This document shows, in pieces, positions 22,272 through 31,207 of a stretch of 40,889 bases of DNA; within the stretch, counting starts at the first letter, position 1, and every line of letters begins with the position of its first letter. The notes under the pieces were generated by a model. It saw nothing but the letters and a program-made list of their open reading frames with translations. It ran no database searches and had not been told where the DNA came from. A program made the translations under genes and the position numbers. The DNA is from a virus: the IMG/VR virus record IMGVR_UViG_3300010430_000166, positions 1-40,889 of that record; one strand, written 5' to 3'.

Positions 22272-24272
22272 ATGCCATCGGCACGGGAAATCAGAGCGGG
22301 GGCCGCTTACATCGAGCTGTCGACGAAAGATTCCGCACTGGTCCGAGGGCTGGATAAGGCGGAGAAACGGTTGCGGGGTTTCGCGGCTGCCGCAACGGAT
22401 CTGGGCAAGCGGTTTGCTGTGTTGGGATCCGCAATCACTGCTCCGCTGGCCGCGTCGATTGTGCAGTTCGGCAAGGCGGGGGATGCGTTGAATAAAATGT
22501 CCGCGCGGACGGGCGTGGCCGTGCAATCGCTGTCCGAATTGAAATTTGTGGCAGAGCAAAACGGCGCGGCGATCGGCGACGTGGAAAAGGGCCTGAGAGG
22601 GATGGTCAAAACGGTCCGTAATGCGGATCGCGGTCTCTCAACGGCGTCCGATGCGCTCGAGGCAATCGGCCTGTCCTCTAAGAAACTTGCCGGACTCAGC
22701 CCCGAACAACAATTCGAGGTGATCGCTGACGGGATCGCGGGAATTGCCGACGACGGCAAGCGGGCTGCCGTGGCGATGGAAATCTTTGGACGGGCGGGAT
22801 CGGCATTGCTACCGACGTTGCAAAGCGGTTCGGCGGGAATTGCGCAGTTGCGAAAAGAGGCGCGGGATCTGGGTATCACGATGGATGGTGAGCAGGCCCA
22901 AGCCGCCGCCGATTTTACGGACGCTTGGAACCGCATCACGCAACAATTGCGGGCAGCCGTCATTCAAATCGGCGGGGCGTTGGCTCCAGCCATTACAAAA
23001 ATCTCTTCCGTCATCACGCCGGTCCTCAAGGGTGTGATCGACTGGATCAAACAAAACGGCGAACTGATCAAATTGGTGGCGGCTGTGGGGGCTGGATTGC
23101 TGGCAGCCGGTGCCGCTCTGATTGCATTCGGTGTCGGGGCTACCGTGGCGGCAACGGTGCTGGGTGGCATGTCAGCAATCGTTTCAGCCGTGGGCACGGC
23201 AATCGGTATCCTGGGGGGTGCCGTGACGTTTCTGCTGTCGCCGGTCGGCTTGGCCGTGATAGCAGCCACTGCGCTGACGGTGTGGCTGGTGAAGCTGGCT
23301 GCCGCGACGGAGCCGGTGCAACGGGCGATTGCCAGTCTGGGGGAAACGCTGGGCAATCTCGCAGGGATCGCGAAAACCGCCTTCGGTGGCATCGCTGATG
23401 CCTTGGCAACAGGCGACATTTCGGCCGCAATCGAAATCGTCAAGTTGGGCCTCGTGGCCGCGTGGTATGAAGCGGTCGCGAAGATCCGTGCGCGATGGGC
23501 TGATTTTAAGGAATTCTTCCTCAATACGGTGGACGAAATCCGCACGGGGCTGGCGATGGGAATCGTGAACGCATCCGCGACAGTCGAGAGCGTGTTTGCA
23601 AAACTGTCGTCAAGCATGGCGGGCATTTGGGACAACTTGGTGACGACGCTCCAGCGGACATTCATCGCGCTGCTGCCGACCATCCTGAATGTGATGAGTA
23701 AGGCCGTGGGGGCGATTCAAAGCGTGATCGGAATTTTCGATGAGGATTTGGCCGCCAAGATCGGCGCGACGGCGACGGCATTTCAAACTTTGGGTCCATC
23801 ACTGCAACGCGGAATCGAGGAAGGGCTAGAGCAGCGTACAAAACAGCGGGCGACCGACCGACAAAATCGCTTGGACCAGATCGAGGCGGGGCGGTCCGGC
23901 ACGATCGATACGCTGGGTGACGATCTCAACGCGCGTAAGCAAGAACGGGGCAAATTGTTCGACACGCAACGCGATGCCGCCTTTGCGGATGCCAAAGCAG
24001 CCAAGGCGGAACTGGATCGCGCCGTGCAGGCGGCAGCCGATGCGAGGCAAGCGGTCGAGAATCAACGAGGAGAACAGATTGAGGCGGCTGGGTCGGCTGC
24101 CGCTGTGAGTGTGGGGCGTTCTGTGAAGTCGGTCGGATCACTGGGTGGATTTAGCGGGGCCGATGTCGCGCGAAACATCGGGCTGTCCGGATTCGGTGAC
24201 AAGCAGGACGAAACGAATCGTTTGCTTGGAAAAGTCGCGAAAAACACGAAGCAAAAGCAGAAGTGGAATTGA
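22272..24272 (+). CDS. Tail tape measure protein
   Basis: 666 residues. The N-terminal helical region (REIRAGAAYIELSTKDSALV, then LDKAEKRLRGFAAAATDLGK) and DALNKMSARTGVAVQSLSEL are typical of tape measures. A long hydrophobic stretch lies at about 255-340 (LVAAVGAGLLAAGAALIAFG, GLAVIAATALTVWLVKLA). The C-terminal coiled coil is rich in Lys/Gln/Ala and ends KVAKNTKQKQKWN. Length sets the tail length; at the usual ~1.5 angstrom per residue it implies a fairly short tail near 100 nm. Confidence 0.9.
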   Translation: MPSAREIRAGAAYIELSTKDSALVRGLDKAEKRLRGFAAAATDLGKRFAVLGSAITAPLAASIVQFGKAGDALNKMSARTGVAVQSLSELKFVAEQNGAAIGDVEKGLRGMVKTVRNADRGLSTASDALEAIGLSSKKLAGLSPEQQFEVIADGIAGIADDGKRAAVAMEIFGRAGSALLPTLQSGSAGIAQLRKEARDLGITMDGEQAQAAADFTDAWNRITQQLRAAVIQIGGALAPAITKISSVITPVLKGVIDWIKQNGELIKLVAAVGAGLLAAGAALIAFGVGATVAATVLGGMSAIVSAVGTAIGILGGAVTFLLSPVGLAVIAATALTVWLVKLAAATEPVQRAIASLGETLGNLAGIAKTAFGGIADALATGDISAAIEIVKLGLVAAWYEAVAKIRARWADFKEFFLNTVDEIRTGLAMGIVNASATVESVFAKLSSSMAGIWDNLVTTLQRTFIALLPTILNVMSKAVGAIQSVIGIFDEDLAAKIGATATAFQTLGPSLQRGIEEGLEQRTKQRATDRQNRLDQIEAGRSGTIDTLGDDLNARKQERGKLFDTQRDAAFADAKAAKAELDRAVQAAADARQAVENQRGEQIEAAGSAAAVSVGRSVKSVGSLGGFSGADVARNIGLSGFGDKQDETNRLLGKVAKNTKQKQKWN

Positions 24273-24276
24273 TTCG

Positions 24277-25095
24277 ATGCCAATCGTCATTGAAGAACGA
24301 TGGTCAAGCCGATCTGAAGAAACCGGACCGGACGCAAAAGCGGAACTTGGCTACATTGTGACCGGGACTAATACACCTGCCGTTGCTCGGGCCGCGTTGA
24401 TTGCTGATGAAGAAGCCGCGCCAAACATTTATGAGGATCTGGTTTTACAATCGATCGAGTCAGACCGAATATCAAATGATGCATGCCTCTGTGTTGCCAA
24501 TTACGGCTTGCTCAAACCTCCCCAACTAGGTTCGTCGTCAAGGTCATTTTCGACGGGCGGAGGATCAAAACATATCACGCAATCAGTGCAGACACGGCAC
24601 TCGATTTCGGCCAGCGGCACGGCGCCGAATTTCCGTCGATCCATCGGTGTGAAACCCGATGGTGTTGCCGGCGTCGATATCCAATCCTCAGATTTACGAT
24701 TTCAGGAAACACATTCTCTCTCAGCGTTGGCGGTCAATGATTCTTATGTGAAGACTTTGGCGAATCTTACGGGCTGTGTGAACCTCGGGCCTTTTCGCGG
24801 TTTTTCTTCGGGTGAAGTGCTGTTCCAGGGAGTGGGCGGCAGTGATCGCCAGTCGGATGAATCTGGAGTCGGGATTGTTGATTTGACGTTTTCATTCGCC
24901 GCCAAACCGAACGAATCAAACGTTGTTATCGCGCCGGGAATTACGATACCGACGATTTTCGGATGGGATTACGTTTGGGTCTACTATCAGGAAATCGAAG
25001 ATTCTGAAAGCGAACGAACGGTTAAGGTTCCTCATTCCGTTTACGTGGAACAAGTTTATCCGGGCGGTGATTTCAGCAAGCTGGGAATCGGTTAA
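24277..25095 (+). CDS. Distal tail region hypothetical protein
   Basis: 272 residues. ATG 24277 is chosen four bases after the tape measure stop; the frame is open for 44 codons further upstream inside the tape measure gene. Mostly beta-type sequence (VVIAPGITIPTIFGWDYVWV near the C-terminus). In siphoviruses the gene after the tape measure encodes a distal tail protein; that role is possible but not shown by any motif. The stop overlaps the next start (TAATG). Confidence 0.6.
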   Translation: MPIVIEERWSSRSEETGPDAKAELGYIVTGTNTPAVARAALIADEEAAPNIYEDLVLQSIESDRISNDACLCVANYGLLKPPQLGSSSRSFSTGGGSKHITQSVQTRHSISASGTAPNFRRSIGVKPDGVAGVDIQSSDLRFQETHSLSALAVNDSYVKTLANLTGCVNLGPFRGFSSGEVLFQGVGGSDRQSDESGVGIVDLTFSFAAKPNESNVVIAPGITIPTIFGWDYVWVYYQEIEDSESERTVKVPHSVYVEQVYPGGDFSKLGIG

Positions 25096-25853
25096 TGACG
25101 GGAGATCCTTTTTTACCGGTGAAACCTGGAGACGATTTCGTGCCGTCAGCCGCAGCCTGGAACGGGGCAATAGCTGCCGCGAAGTATGTTGCCGATCGCA
25201 CCACCGGCAATAGTCCCGGTCGGGTTGGAACACGAGATGCGGGAGTCGTGCGCGTAAAAAATGTTGGATCTTTGGTCGCGAAAAAGTATTCGGTTGTTTC
25301 GGCGTCTGGTTTGTCATTCAATGCCCCACAAATTTCAAAACTGCCGCCGGAATCATTGGCGCTCGAAGTTCAACCGGGGGGAGAAGCATCTGATCCCGGA
25401 TGGATGATTGCCCAAGAGGCAATTCTGATCGGTGAACACGGCGCGGCATTGGCATCGGGTGTGACGTGGGCGAGGCTGTCTGTCACCGATGAGAATCAAC
25501 GTTTTTTATTTGCCGATCCGGCATCCTCACCGACGGGTTTTCTTGAGCCGTCACCATTTGGTTCAGCACAGATTCTTTGGAAGCCAGAGGAGACCGGCGA
25601 GGTCTGGGGCGTGGTGCGCGTGGGGATGCCATCCGATATCATGTTGGCCGGTTACGCGGTGACCGACATTGCAAAAAATGAGTCGGGAATGGTGATGTTT
25701 GTCAATGACAGTAACGACACATTTCAAAAATCAGCGACCGCCGAATTGGGATCCGTGTCTGCTGGGAAGTTGTGTTATGTGCGGCGACGTCTCAAGTTTA
25801 CTGCTGAGGCGACGATTTCAAGTCTGGTGATCGTAAATGCGGAGTGCGGATAA
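25095..25853 (+). CDS. Tail-region hypothetical protein
   Basis: 252 residues beginning MTGDPFLPVKPGDDFVPSAA. Gly/Val-rich strands and small loops suggest a beta-structured tail or baseplate protein. No enzyme motif seen. Coupled to the previous gene by a TAATG overlap and abutting the following ATG, so it forms part of the distal tail operon. Confidence 0.55.
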   Translation: MTGDPFLPVKPGDDFVPSAAAWNGAIAAAKYVADRTTGNSPGRVGTRDAGVVRVKNVGSLVAKKYSVVSASGLSFNAPQISKLPPESLALEVQPGGEASDPGWMIAQEAILIGEHGAALASGVTWARLSVTDENQRFLFADPASSPTGFLEPSPFGSAQILWKPEETGEVWGVVRVGMPSDIMLAGYAVTDIAKNESGMVMFVNDSNDTFQKSATAELGSVSAGKLCYVRRRLKFTAEATISSLVIVNAECG

Positions 25854-26807
25854 ATGGCAACGCGATACTATATCGGCAACGCGAAAGCCGACAAACAACT
25901 TGAGACCCTCACGGTCGGGGGAACAATTGAAACGACGGACGTTTTCAATGTGACAATCAACGGGAAAACGATTTCGGTTGTCGGTGGATCAGCAACGGCA
26001 GACAACGTCGCGACCGCAATTGCTAATGCGATCAACGACAGCACCTACCCGGAATTCTCTGAAGTGCGGGCCGTTGCCGTGGGCAGTTCTTCGGGGCAAT
26101 TGACTGTCGAATCCAAGGTGGCCGGGCGTCCGTTTACCTTGTCGATTGAAACGACGGAGACGGGCGGCGGCGCGGCAGACGATCAGACGTTTACAAAGGT
26201 CACGACTACGGCGAACAAGGGGCCGAATGTTGTCAATGATGTGGACAACTGGGACGGGCAAACATCATTGCCGACCGGCAGCGATGATATTGTTTTCGAT
26301 CAGCCCGTAGACGTGCTCTATGAGTTGGATCATTTCGCGGCTGTGGCGTTCTCTTCGGTCACGGTCACGAGTCGGTTTATCAATGCGATTGGATTGCCGG
26401 AGAGAAACGCGGGCGGATATGACGAATATCGTCCGACGCATCTGCAATTGGGGGCAACGGTGTTGAAGTTGGGAACGGGACAGGGAGCCGGATCGGGACG
26501 GTTGAAGTTTGATCTGCAATCGAACCTGATGACGGCGACCGTTTTCAACAGCGGATCACCGATTGAGGATGGGATCAAATCCGTGCTGCTCAAATCGACG
26601 AACACATCTTCGGCGGTCACTGTGCATGGCGGATCTGTAGGGATTGCGACTTTTCCCGGAGAGCAATCGACGATTGCGTTGACGCAACATGGCGGCGACG
26701 TGGAACTGGGTTCGGGTGTGACTCTGGACGACGTCGACAAGACCGGCGGCACGCTGCGGGCCAACGGAGTGGCAACCCAGGCGAGTAAAACAATCACTTT
26801 GGCATAA
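25854..26807 (+). CDS. Beta-rich tail/adhesion protein
   Basis: 317 residues. The N-terminal domain (FNVTINGKTISVVGGSATAD, NVATAIANAINDS, then GQLTVESKVAGRPFTL) is a phrase seen in phage and surface beta-proteins. The C-terminal half has regularly spaced short strands (TALTQHGGDVELGSGV-like), suggesting a solenoid or beta-helix. Probably a fibre or tip component; no catalytic residues recognised. Starts immediately after the previous stop. Confidence 0.55.
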   Translation: MATRYYIGNAKADKQLETLTVGGTIETTDVFNVTINGKTISVVGGSATADNVATAIANAINDSTYPEFSEVRAVAVGSSSGQLTVESKVAGRPFTLSIETTETGGGAADDQTFTKVTTTANKGPNVVNDVDNWDGQTSLPTGSDDIVFDQPVDVLYELDHFAAVAFSSVTVTSRFINAIGLPERNAGGYDEYRPTHLQLGATVLKLGTGQGAGSGRLKFDLQSNLMTATVFNSGSPIEDGIKSVLLKSTNTSSAVTVHGGSVGIATFPGEQSTIALTQHGGDVELGSGVTLDDVDKTGGTLRANGVATQASKTITLA

Positions 26808-26820
26808 ATCGAGGCGCGGG

Positions 26821-28362
26821 ATGTTTGGCTGGGGTCTCTGTTGCTGCGGATGTGATTGGTACGATCCGTTTGAGGATGATCTGGGAGGTTACACGGACTA
26901 TGAGTTCACTAATCCTCCGTCATCCGAAGCGCCGGAATTTACCGTAGATAACGGTCAGCTATCACTTGTCAACGGGACGCCGAAAGCTTCAGGTTCATAC
27001 TTTCAGACGGTCACGATCCCCGGCATTTCCGATCCTGACTTCTTTTTGCGAGTGACCTCCACCGTCTTTGATGAATCATCCGAATGGACGGGGATTTTCA
27101 TCGGTCTTTTCACGGCGTTTTACGCAAGGTGGCACGATGGTGATTACGACGTGTACGACGCGGATAGCAACGGCCAAATTGACACTGCGGGCGGAACGAG
27201 CATCACCGGTGTTCCCAGCGACGGCGACGAACTGGCCATTGAGCTTTATCGCGAAGGGGGGCAGTGGGTCGTTCAATATATTATCAATGGCGTTATTGCC
27301 GGGAGAGAAGAAGGCATTACCCCCACTGGCTCGATCGGTGAGACTCTCAATATCGGTGTGATGGCGGATGAGGGCGGGAGTTGGGGTTTTCTGCAAATCG
27401 AATGCAGCGGCGAACCGACGCTGCCGCCGGACCCATGCGATGAAACAGACTGCATTTCATCTGGGGACGCTTGCATTACTGATTGCGATGAATGCACGGA
27501 CATGCCGGGTGGCTATGCCGTGGACTTTGGTGGTTTGCTTTCTCCGTTGGGTGGCGAGACGTGCTGCTCTGAAGCGGGGGGATGGCACTTTCTCTCCCAC
27601 GTTGGCGGTTGTGCCTACAGAAGCTCGGAATTTGAATGCGGTGGCGATTCCGGTTCTTACTGGAGTTTGATCGTCAAACCGACGAATTCCGAATTGAAAT
27701 TGGTGACGGTCGGCGGCGTGGAAGGTGACGACGTCGTGCTTATCTACAGACGCGAAGCGGCGATTGAATGTCTCTGCCGCAATGCATTCACGAAGTACGA
27801 TGAGTTTCCCGTGTGCGGTGACGGGGCGCCGGACGAGGTTTGCATAATTCCCGTGACCGAAAACACGGATATGAGTTGCACGCAATGTTGTGTAATTCCC
27901 GTGGCCTACTCTGTAGATATTTCAGGGGTGGTTCCAAACGCGCAAGCGGGTTGCCAGGATCGATGCGACGAATGGAACAAAACACACGTTTTGAGACTCA
28001 CATCCTCGACGGGGAATTCGATTTACTGGGTTGATGATGGAGGCGTTTGGCCGCCTGCTTCCAATCCTGCCATTTCCACGTGCTGTTGCTATAGCTATCT
28101 CATCTTTCAATGCGGTCTCAACATTGGTGATGTTTGGGCGTTACGGTTTCTCGGGGCCGACCACATTTTGAATCCGTACATCATCTCGGATATTGACTTT
28201 CGGGAGAACTGCCTTGGCACGCAGGTTTTGACAACAAACAGACCCGAGTTGGAAATTGGATACAACAAATCTTGCCAAAGCACGCCCGGAACTTGCGCAT
28301 CTGGAACCAATGGCCGATGTCTCGGATTTCCACAGGAGCTTGAACTTGTCCCAAGATTCTAA
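26821..28362 (+). CDS. Cysteine-rich tail protein with lectin-like and tandem domains
   Basis: 513 residues. The N-terminus is MFGWGLCCCGCDWYDPFEDD. Residues ~20-195 look like a concanavalin-like lectin domain (TVDNGQLSLVNGTPKASG, WVVQYIINGVIAG). Two related Cys-rich domains follow: one starting CDECTDMPGGYAVDFGG and one starting CTQCCVIPVAYSVDISG. Each proceeds through a C-C pair, a H-x-L segment, a Cys-Tyr strand and a G-x-x-WxL strand. The cysteine count is far above that of other virion genes here. Disulfide-locked host binding is a reasonable inference. Confidence 0.65.
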   Translation: MFGWGLCCCGCDWYDPFEDDLGGYTDYEFTNPPSSEAPEFTVDNGQLSLVNGTPKASGSYFQTVTIPGISDPDFFLRVTSTVFDESSEWTGIFIGLFTAFYARWHDGDYDVYDADSNGQIDTAGGTSITGVPSDGDELAIELYREGGQWVVQYIINGVIAGREEGITPTGSIGETLNIGVMADEGGSWGFLQIECSGEPTLPPDPCDETDCISSGDACITDCDECTDMPGGYAVDFGGLLSPLGGETCCSEAGGWHFLSHVGGCAYRSSEFECGGDSGSYWSLIVKPTNSELKLVTVGGVEGDDVVLIYRREAAIECLCRNAFTKYDEFPVCGDGAPDEVCIIPVTENTDMSCTQCCVIPVAYSVDISGVVPNAQAGCQDRCDEWNKTHVLRLTSSTGNSIYWVDDGGVWPPASNPAISTCCCYSYLIFQCGLNIGDVWALRFLGADHILNPYIISDIDFRENCLGTQVLTTNRPELEIGYNKSCQSTPGTCASGTNGRCLGFPQELELVPRF

Positions 28363-28756
28363 ACTCCCAGAGTGTCGTCATCGGAGAACGGTTTCCGATG
28401 ATCGGCATTTCTGCAATTCAAATCGGCTGGTCAAGCTGAATGTTTTCGTAACAGATGAAGTTTGTCGCCAGTGCGCCGTTGCCGGCGGCTGCGATTTGCC
28501 GAACCTTACGGACGGTCGTGGTGCGTCGAATATGGCGCACGGGATGCTCTACGAACTCTCCAAGGACGCCGAGCATCTGGGACTGGGAGATATGATTGAG
28601 AAGCTCGCGAAGTTCACCGGCTTGAGCAAGCTCGCCGAAGTCTACGAGCGATTGACCGGGAAGCCGTGTGGGTGTTCAGAACGCCGGGAGAAGTTGAATA
28701 GGTGGAAGATTCGCGGTCTGTTTCGGGGTTTGTTTGGACGAAAACTACCCGAGTGA
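28310..28756 (+). CDS. Zinc-knuckle-like hypothetical protein
   Basis: 148 residues from ATG 28310; a TTG at 28346 with AGGAG seven bases upstream is an equally plausible start. Cys/His pattern: PECRHRRTV, HFCNS, then EVCRQCAVAGGCDLP, suggesting a metal site. The C-terminal GLGDMIEKLAKFTG...GKPCGCSERREKLNRW resembles a conserved tail found on phage-associated proteins. It overlaps the end of the Cys-rich tail gene and is the last gene of the + strand late operon. Function unknown. Confidence 0.6.
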   Translation: MADVSDFHRSLNLSQDSKLPECRHRRTVSDDRHFCNSNRLVKLNVFVTDEVCRQCAVAGGCDLPNLTDGRGASNMAHGMLYELSKDAEHLGLGDMIEKLAKFTGLSKLAEVYERLTGKPCGCSERREKLNRWKIRGLFRGLFGRKLPE

Positions 28757-28767
28757 ACTGAGGGGTG

Positions 28768-29355
28768 TTACGACTCAGACGAAGTCGATGCTTCGATGCT
28801 GGCCAATAACTCAGCCGTCTTCGTCATCGACAGCGACATATCGATCATCAAATTAACGATCGATCCGAACGCGAAGAATATCAGACCGAAAACGAATCCA
28901 GCCGCCAACTGGGCGAGCGTTTGAGCCAATAAGATTATAGCGGCGAGGAACCCACCACCCGATCCCGTGGATATCGCGGCGACTCCCAATCCAGCCGTGA
29001 TCAATGCCCCGAACCCCGCGAAAACCCAGATCAACAAAGCCACGATGTGCAGGACCGACGACACCACGGGAAGACCGTGCTTCGAACCCGTCTTGAAGAT
29101 TCGCCGCTTGGGCGTTGAATCCTTCTCTTTTTCCACGACATGCGGAATGGGTGACACTGCCGGAGGCTCATAGGTGTCGATCAATGGCGGGGTCTCTGGT
29201 TGCGAGACGCTGTATTCGCTCGTATCCGTCTCTTCCGCGGAGGGAACGCGGATCGGCTCCGAGCAGCGCGGACAGGACAGAGTCTTTCCGGCGCGCGATG
29301 CACCGGCCTTGAGTGATCGTCCACATGCAGGACATTTGAACGCGATTGCCGTCAT
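28768..29355 (-). CDS. Zinc-ribbon membrane protein
   Basis: 195 residues on the minus strand. The N-terminal zinc ribbon has C8-x2-C11 and C28-x2-C31 (FKCPACGRSL, LSCPRCSEPIRVP), an architecture common in planctomycete proteins. A disordered Pro/Glu-rich region runs to ~90, then two long hydrophobic segments lie at about 99-129 and 136-166. The C-terminus is cytosolic or extracellular and helical. ATG 29355 is chosen because the ribbon starts there; an upstream in-frame start at 29439 adds an unlikely leader. It converges on the late operon with an 11-base gap. Looks like a moron gene; function unknown. Confidence 0.7.
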   Translation of the reverse strand: MTAIAFKCPACGRSLKAGASRAGKTLSCPRCSEPIRVPSAEETDTSEYSVSQPETPPLIDTYEPPAVSPIPHVVEKEKDSTPKRRIFKTGSKHGLPVVSSVLHIVALLIWVFAGFGALITAGLGVAAISTGSGGGFLAAIILLAQTLAQLAAGFVFGLIFFAFGSIVNLMIDMSLSMTKTAELLASIEASTSSES

Positions 29356-29510
29356 GAGGTGCCCCCCCTTGGGTTGTTTGTGTGCTGAGTTGCAACACTC
29401 CACCCTAAACCCAACGCAGATGCGATGCAAGCGGATCACGGATTCTCGGTCCTTTCCTTGTTGGAGAGAACCTCAACCAATGAGCGGCCGGCCCCGTTTA
29501 TTTGGATAGA

Positions 29511-29543
29511 AAAACAGCCCGCACGATGTGGCGGGCTGTTTTT
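29511..29543. terminator. Bidirectional intrinsic terminator
   Basis: Perfect 9-bp stem ACAGCCCGC (29514-29522) / GCGGGCTGT (29531-29539) with an 8-nt loop, A's on the left and T's on the right, so it works in both directions. It lies just past the stop of the minus-strand gene 29551-30114 and would end that operon. Confidence 0.85.
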
Positions 29544-29550
29544 CGTTTTC

Positions 29551-30114
29551 CTAACGAAGCAATGACTGCTGTCGAGGAGTGAGAGTGTGGTTTCCGAAGT
29601 CGTTAGCCACATCCGTCAAAACGTCAACTCTGCACGAAACCCAGCGTCGAACCTTAACGGCGAAATGCAACGCCCGAAAAACAAACATCAAACATCGTAC
29701 ACAGATTCCAGAAACTCCAGTGAGAAACAGGAATTCAACAAAGACGTTTGTTGCTCTTTTAGAAGCCTTTGAAAGTTTTTCTTTCAGAGGTCCATCTTCC
29801 AGTTTGTCTATTTCGCGTTTTGTCTTTTGGTCACCATCTTCGTCATGAAAGCAGAGGATCATAGCAATGAACTGAAACGGTCCGATCGTATTCGTGAGTC
29901 GCATCAGTCCGTTCATGATGTTTCTGGTTTCTCGATAGGCTGGGCTGTCGAACGAAAAGTCTTGATCCCTCATAAAGTCAAACAGTTCATCGCGAATGAA
30001 TCGAATTTGTGATCGACACCATTCAGCCCGTTGACGCCGGATGACCAAACAGTAAATCACCAACACAAAGACAAAACTGACCCAGCATTGAGCAAAAATG
30101 TAACCCTGATTCAT
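29551..30114 (-). CDS. Hypothetical membrane protein, A+T-rich cassette
   Basis: 187 residues with an N-terminal membrane anchor (residues ~9-25, CWVSFVFVLVIYCLVI), a cytosolic helical region (IRFIRDELFDFMRDQDFSFD, ETRNIMNGLMRLTNTIG) and possibly a second hydrophobic segment near 124-146. No family recognised. Base composition is visibly richer in A+T than the late genes. It is the downstream partner in a two-gene operon (4-base overlap with the gene at 30111) and is followed by an intrinsic terminator. Position at the moron locus suggests lysogenic function such as exclusion or defence, unproven. Confidence 0.6.
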   Translation of the reverse strand: MNQGYIFAQCWVSFVFVLVIYCLVIRRQRAEWCRSQIRFIRDELFDFMRDQDFSFDSPAYRETRNIMNGLMRLTNTIGPFQFIAMILCFHDEDGDQKTKREIDKLEDGPLKEKLSKASKRATNVFVEFLFLTGVSGICVRCLMFVFRALHFAVKVRRWVSCRVDVLTDVANDFGNHTLTPRQQSLLR

Positions 30115-30533
30115 TTCGAGTCTCCCCTAGAGTGTTTACCGTCTACTGTAAGACCACTACCAGAGACTTCGGGATCGTGAATTTTCTCGAATTCTCGCAA
30201 TCTTTTGTCCTTTTCATTCCTCTCTTTTAATCGATGGTGATGCTCTCTGAACAGGGCAAGTCCCATTGTTGCGGCTGCGCCCCATGCAATCCATACGCTC
30301 GTGTTGACGTTCGCGATGAATCCCTGTTTTAAAGAAACAGATGTGTGTTCCCCAGGTGCAACTGTGACTGGAAGGTAAAACACAACGTAAGCCGTGGAAA
30401 CAAATGCCGTGCAGATTAAGAAGACTTTGGCAGTCTCCTTAAATGTTGACCATCTCTGTATGAAAGCCTCGTGAGCACGTTGTTTGTCGGCTTCACTTAG
30501 GCGTACCTGCTTGGTTCTTTTGCGCTTGCCCAT
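30111..30533 (-). CDS. Hypothetical two-TM membrane protein
   Basis: 140 residues. Basic N-terminus (MGKRKRTKQVRLSEADKQRA), membrane segments at about 36-56 (VFLICTAFVSTAYVVFYLPV) and 78-95 (TSVWIAWGAAATMGLALF), and a charged C-terminal coiled coil (HHHRLKERNEKDKRLREFEK). First gene of the A+T-rich minus-strand pair; its stop overlaps the next start. No homologous family recognised. Co-expression with the 187-residue membrane protein suggests a membrane complex. Confidence 0.6.
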   Translation of the reverse strand: MGKRKRTKQVRLSEADKQRAHEAFIQRWSTFKETAKVFLICTAFVSTAYVVFYLPVTVAPGEHTSVSLKQGFIANVNTSVWIAWGAAATMGLALFREHHHRLKERNEKDKRLREFEKIHDPEVSGSGLTVDGKHSRGDSK

Positions 30534-30912
30534 GATTTTTAAGATAGCTCAACGCTCATGCTGCCATCAAGTCAACACTTGTAGTTGCGCTGATCCCAAC
30601 CCCAAGATTTTGTATCCGGATTCTGTGCGGATTGTGCTTGATATCCGACCGTTCTAGTGTTCCAATGTTCACGAATGGTTAAGAAAGGCGTGTGACCATC
30701 TGGTGCGATGGTCAACGATAAGGTTCGCGGGATGCGGACCCGTGTTTGCTCCGCGAAGAGAGTAGCCACTTGCTGTCGGTGAACAGACAGCCTCAACGAG
30801 TAGTAGCTTCCTCGTTAATTCTTTCGGTCGGAATGCTCCGACCACTCCCGAAAACCGCGATCTCGCGTGCGATGATGCTGCGCGCGGATCGCTCATCCTG
30901 GAGACCTACACC
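30534..30912. promoter_or_regulatory. Divergent control region with 8-bp dyad
   Basis: No convincing gene. It separates the minus-strand membrane operon from the LexA-type regulator and should contain their divergent promoters. The clearest element is TGACCATC (30693-30700) inverted as GATGGTCA (30707-30714) around a 6-base centre, an operator-like dyad. A minus-strand open frame (30572-30796, TTG start, no ribosome binding site) is not accepted as a gene. Confidence 0.45.
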
Positions 30913-31146
30913 GTGGACACCAAGAAAAAGATTCTGGACTACATCGAAAAGCACATCCGCACGCGCGGTCACTATCCCACGCCGAACGACATCGCCCAAG
31001 GCGTCTGGATGAATCCGGCTGCCGTTTGGTCCTATCTCTGGCAGTTGAAGATTCAGGAGAGAATCGCGTTCGATGACAGCAGCACGCATGCGGTCAAGCT
31101 GTTGCCGGTCAAGCCGGTGTTACCGCATCTCGGGACCGTGAAGTAA
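30913..31146 (+). CDS. LexA-type winged-helix DNA-binding protein
   Basis: 77 residues, with the N-terminal fold of LexA only: TKKKILDYIEKHIRTRGHYP, then TPNDIAQGVWMNPAAVWSYL and a wing (LKIQERIAFDDSS). No peptidase domain, so it cannot self-cleave. It starts at GTG with GGAG nine bases upstream. It lies beside an operator-like dyad and between moron and integration genes, consistent with a phage regulator of lysogeny or of the neighbouring operon. Confidence 0.7.
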   Translation: MDTKKKILDYIEKHIRTRGHYPTPNDIAQGVWMNPAAVWSYLWQLKIQERIAFDDSSTHAVKLLPVKPVLPHLGTVK

Positions 31147-31177
31147 CTGGGATGGTGAGCGGATGAGAGGACCGGAA

Positions 31178-31207
31178 TTGACAAATGTGCAATTGTGCGG
31201 GTATGGT
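31178..31207 (+). promoter_or_regulatory. Putative promoter toward Xis-like and integrase genes
   Basis: TTGACA (31178-31183) matches the -35 consensus perfectly; TATGGT (31202-31207) matches four of six -10 positions, with an 18-bp spacer. It could drive the 31679 gene and the integrase. Confidence 0.4.

Noticed and set aside
21717-22559. 280-codon minus-strand open frame
   Set aside because: Covers the chaperone pair and the tape measure start on the opposite strand; no coding signature.
30572-30796. 74-codon minus-strand open frame in the divergent gap
   Set aside because: TTG start without a ribosome binding site and no recognisable family; the C-terminus looks protein-like but is not enough.
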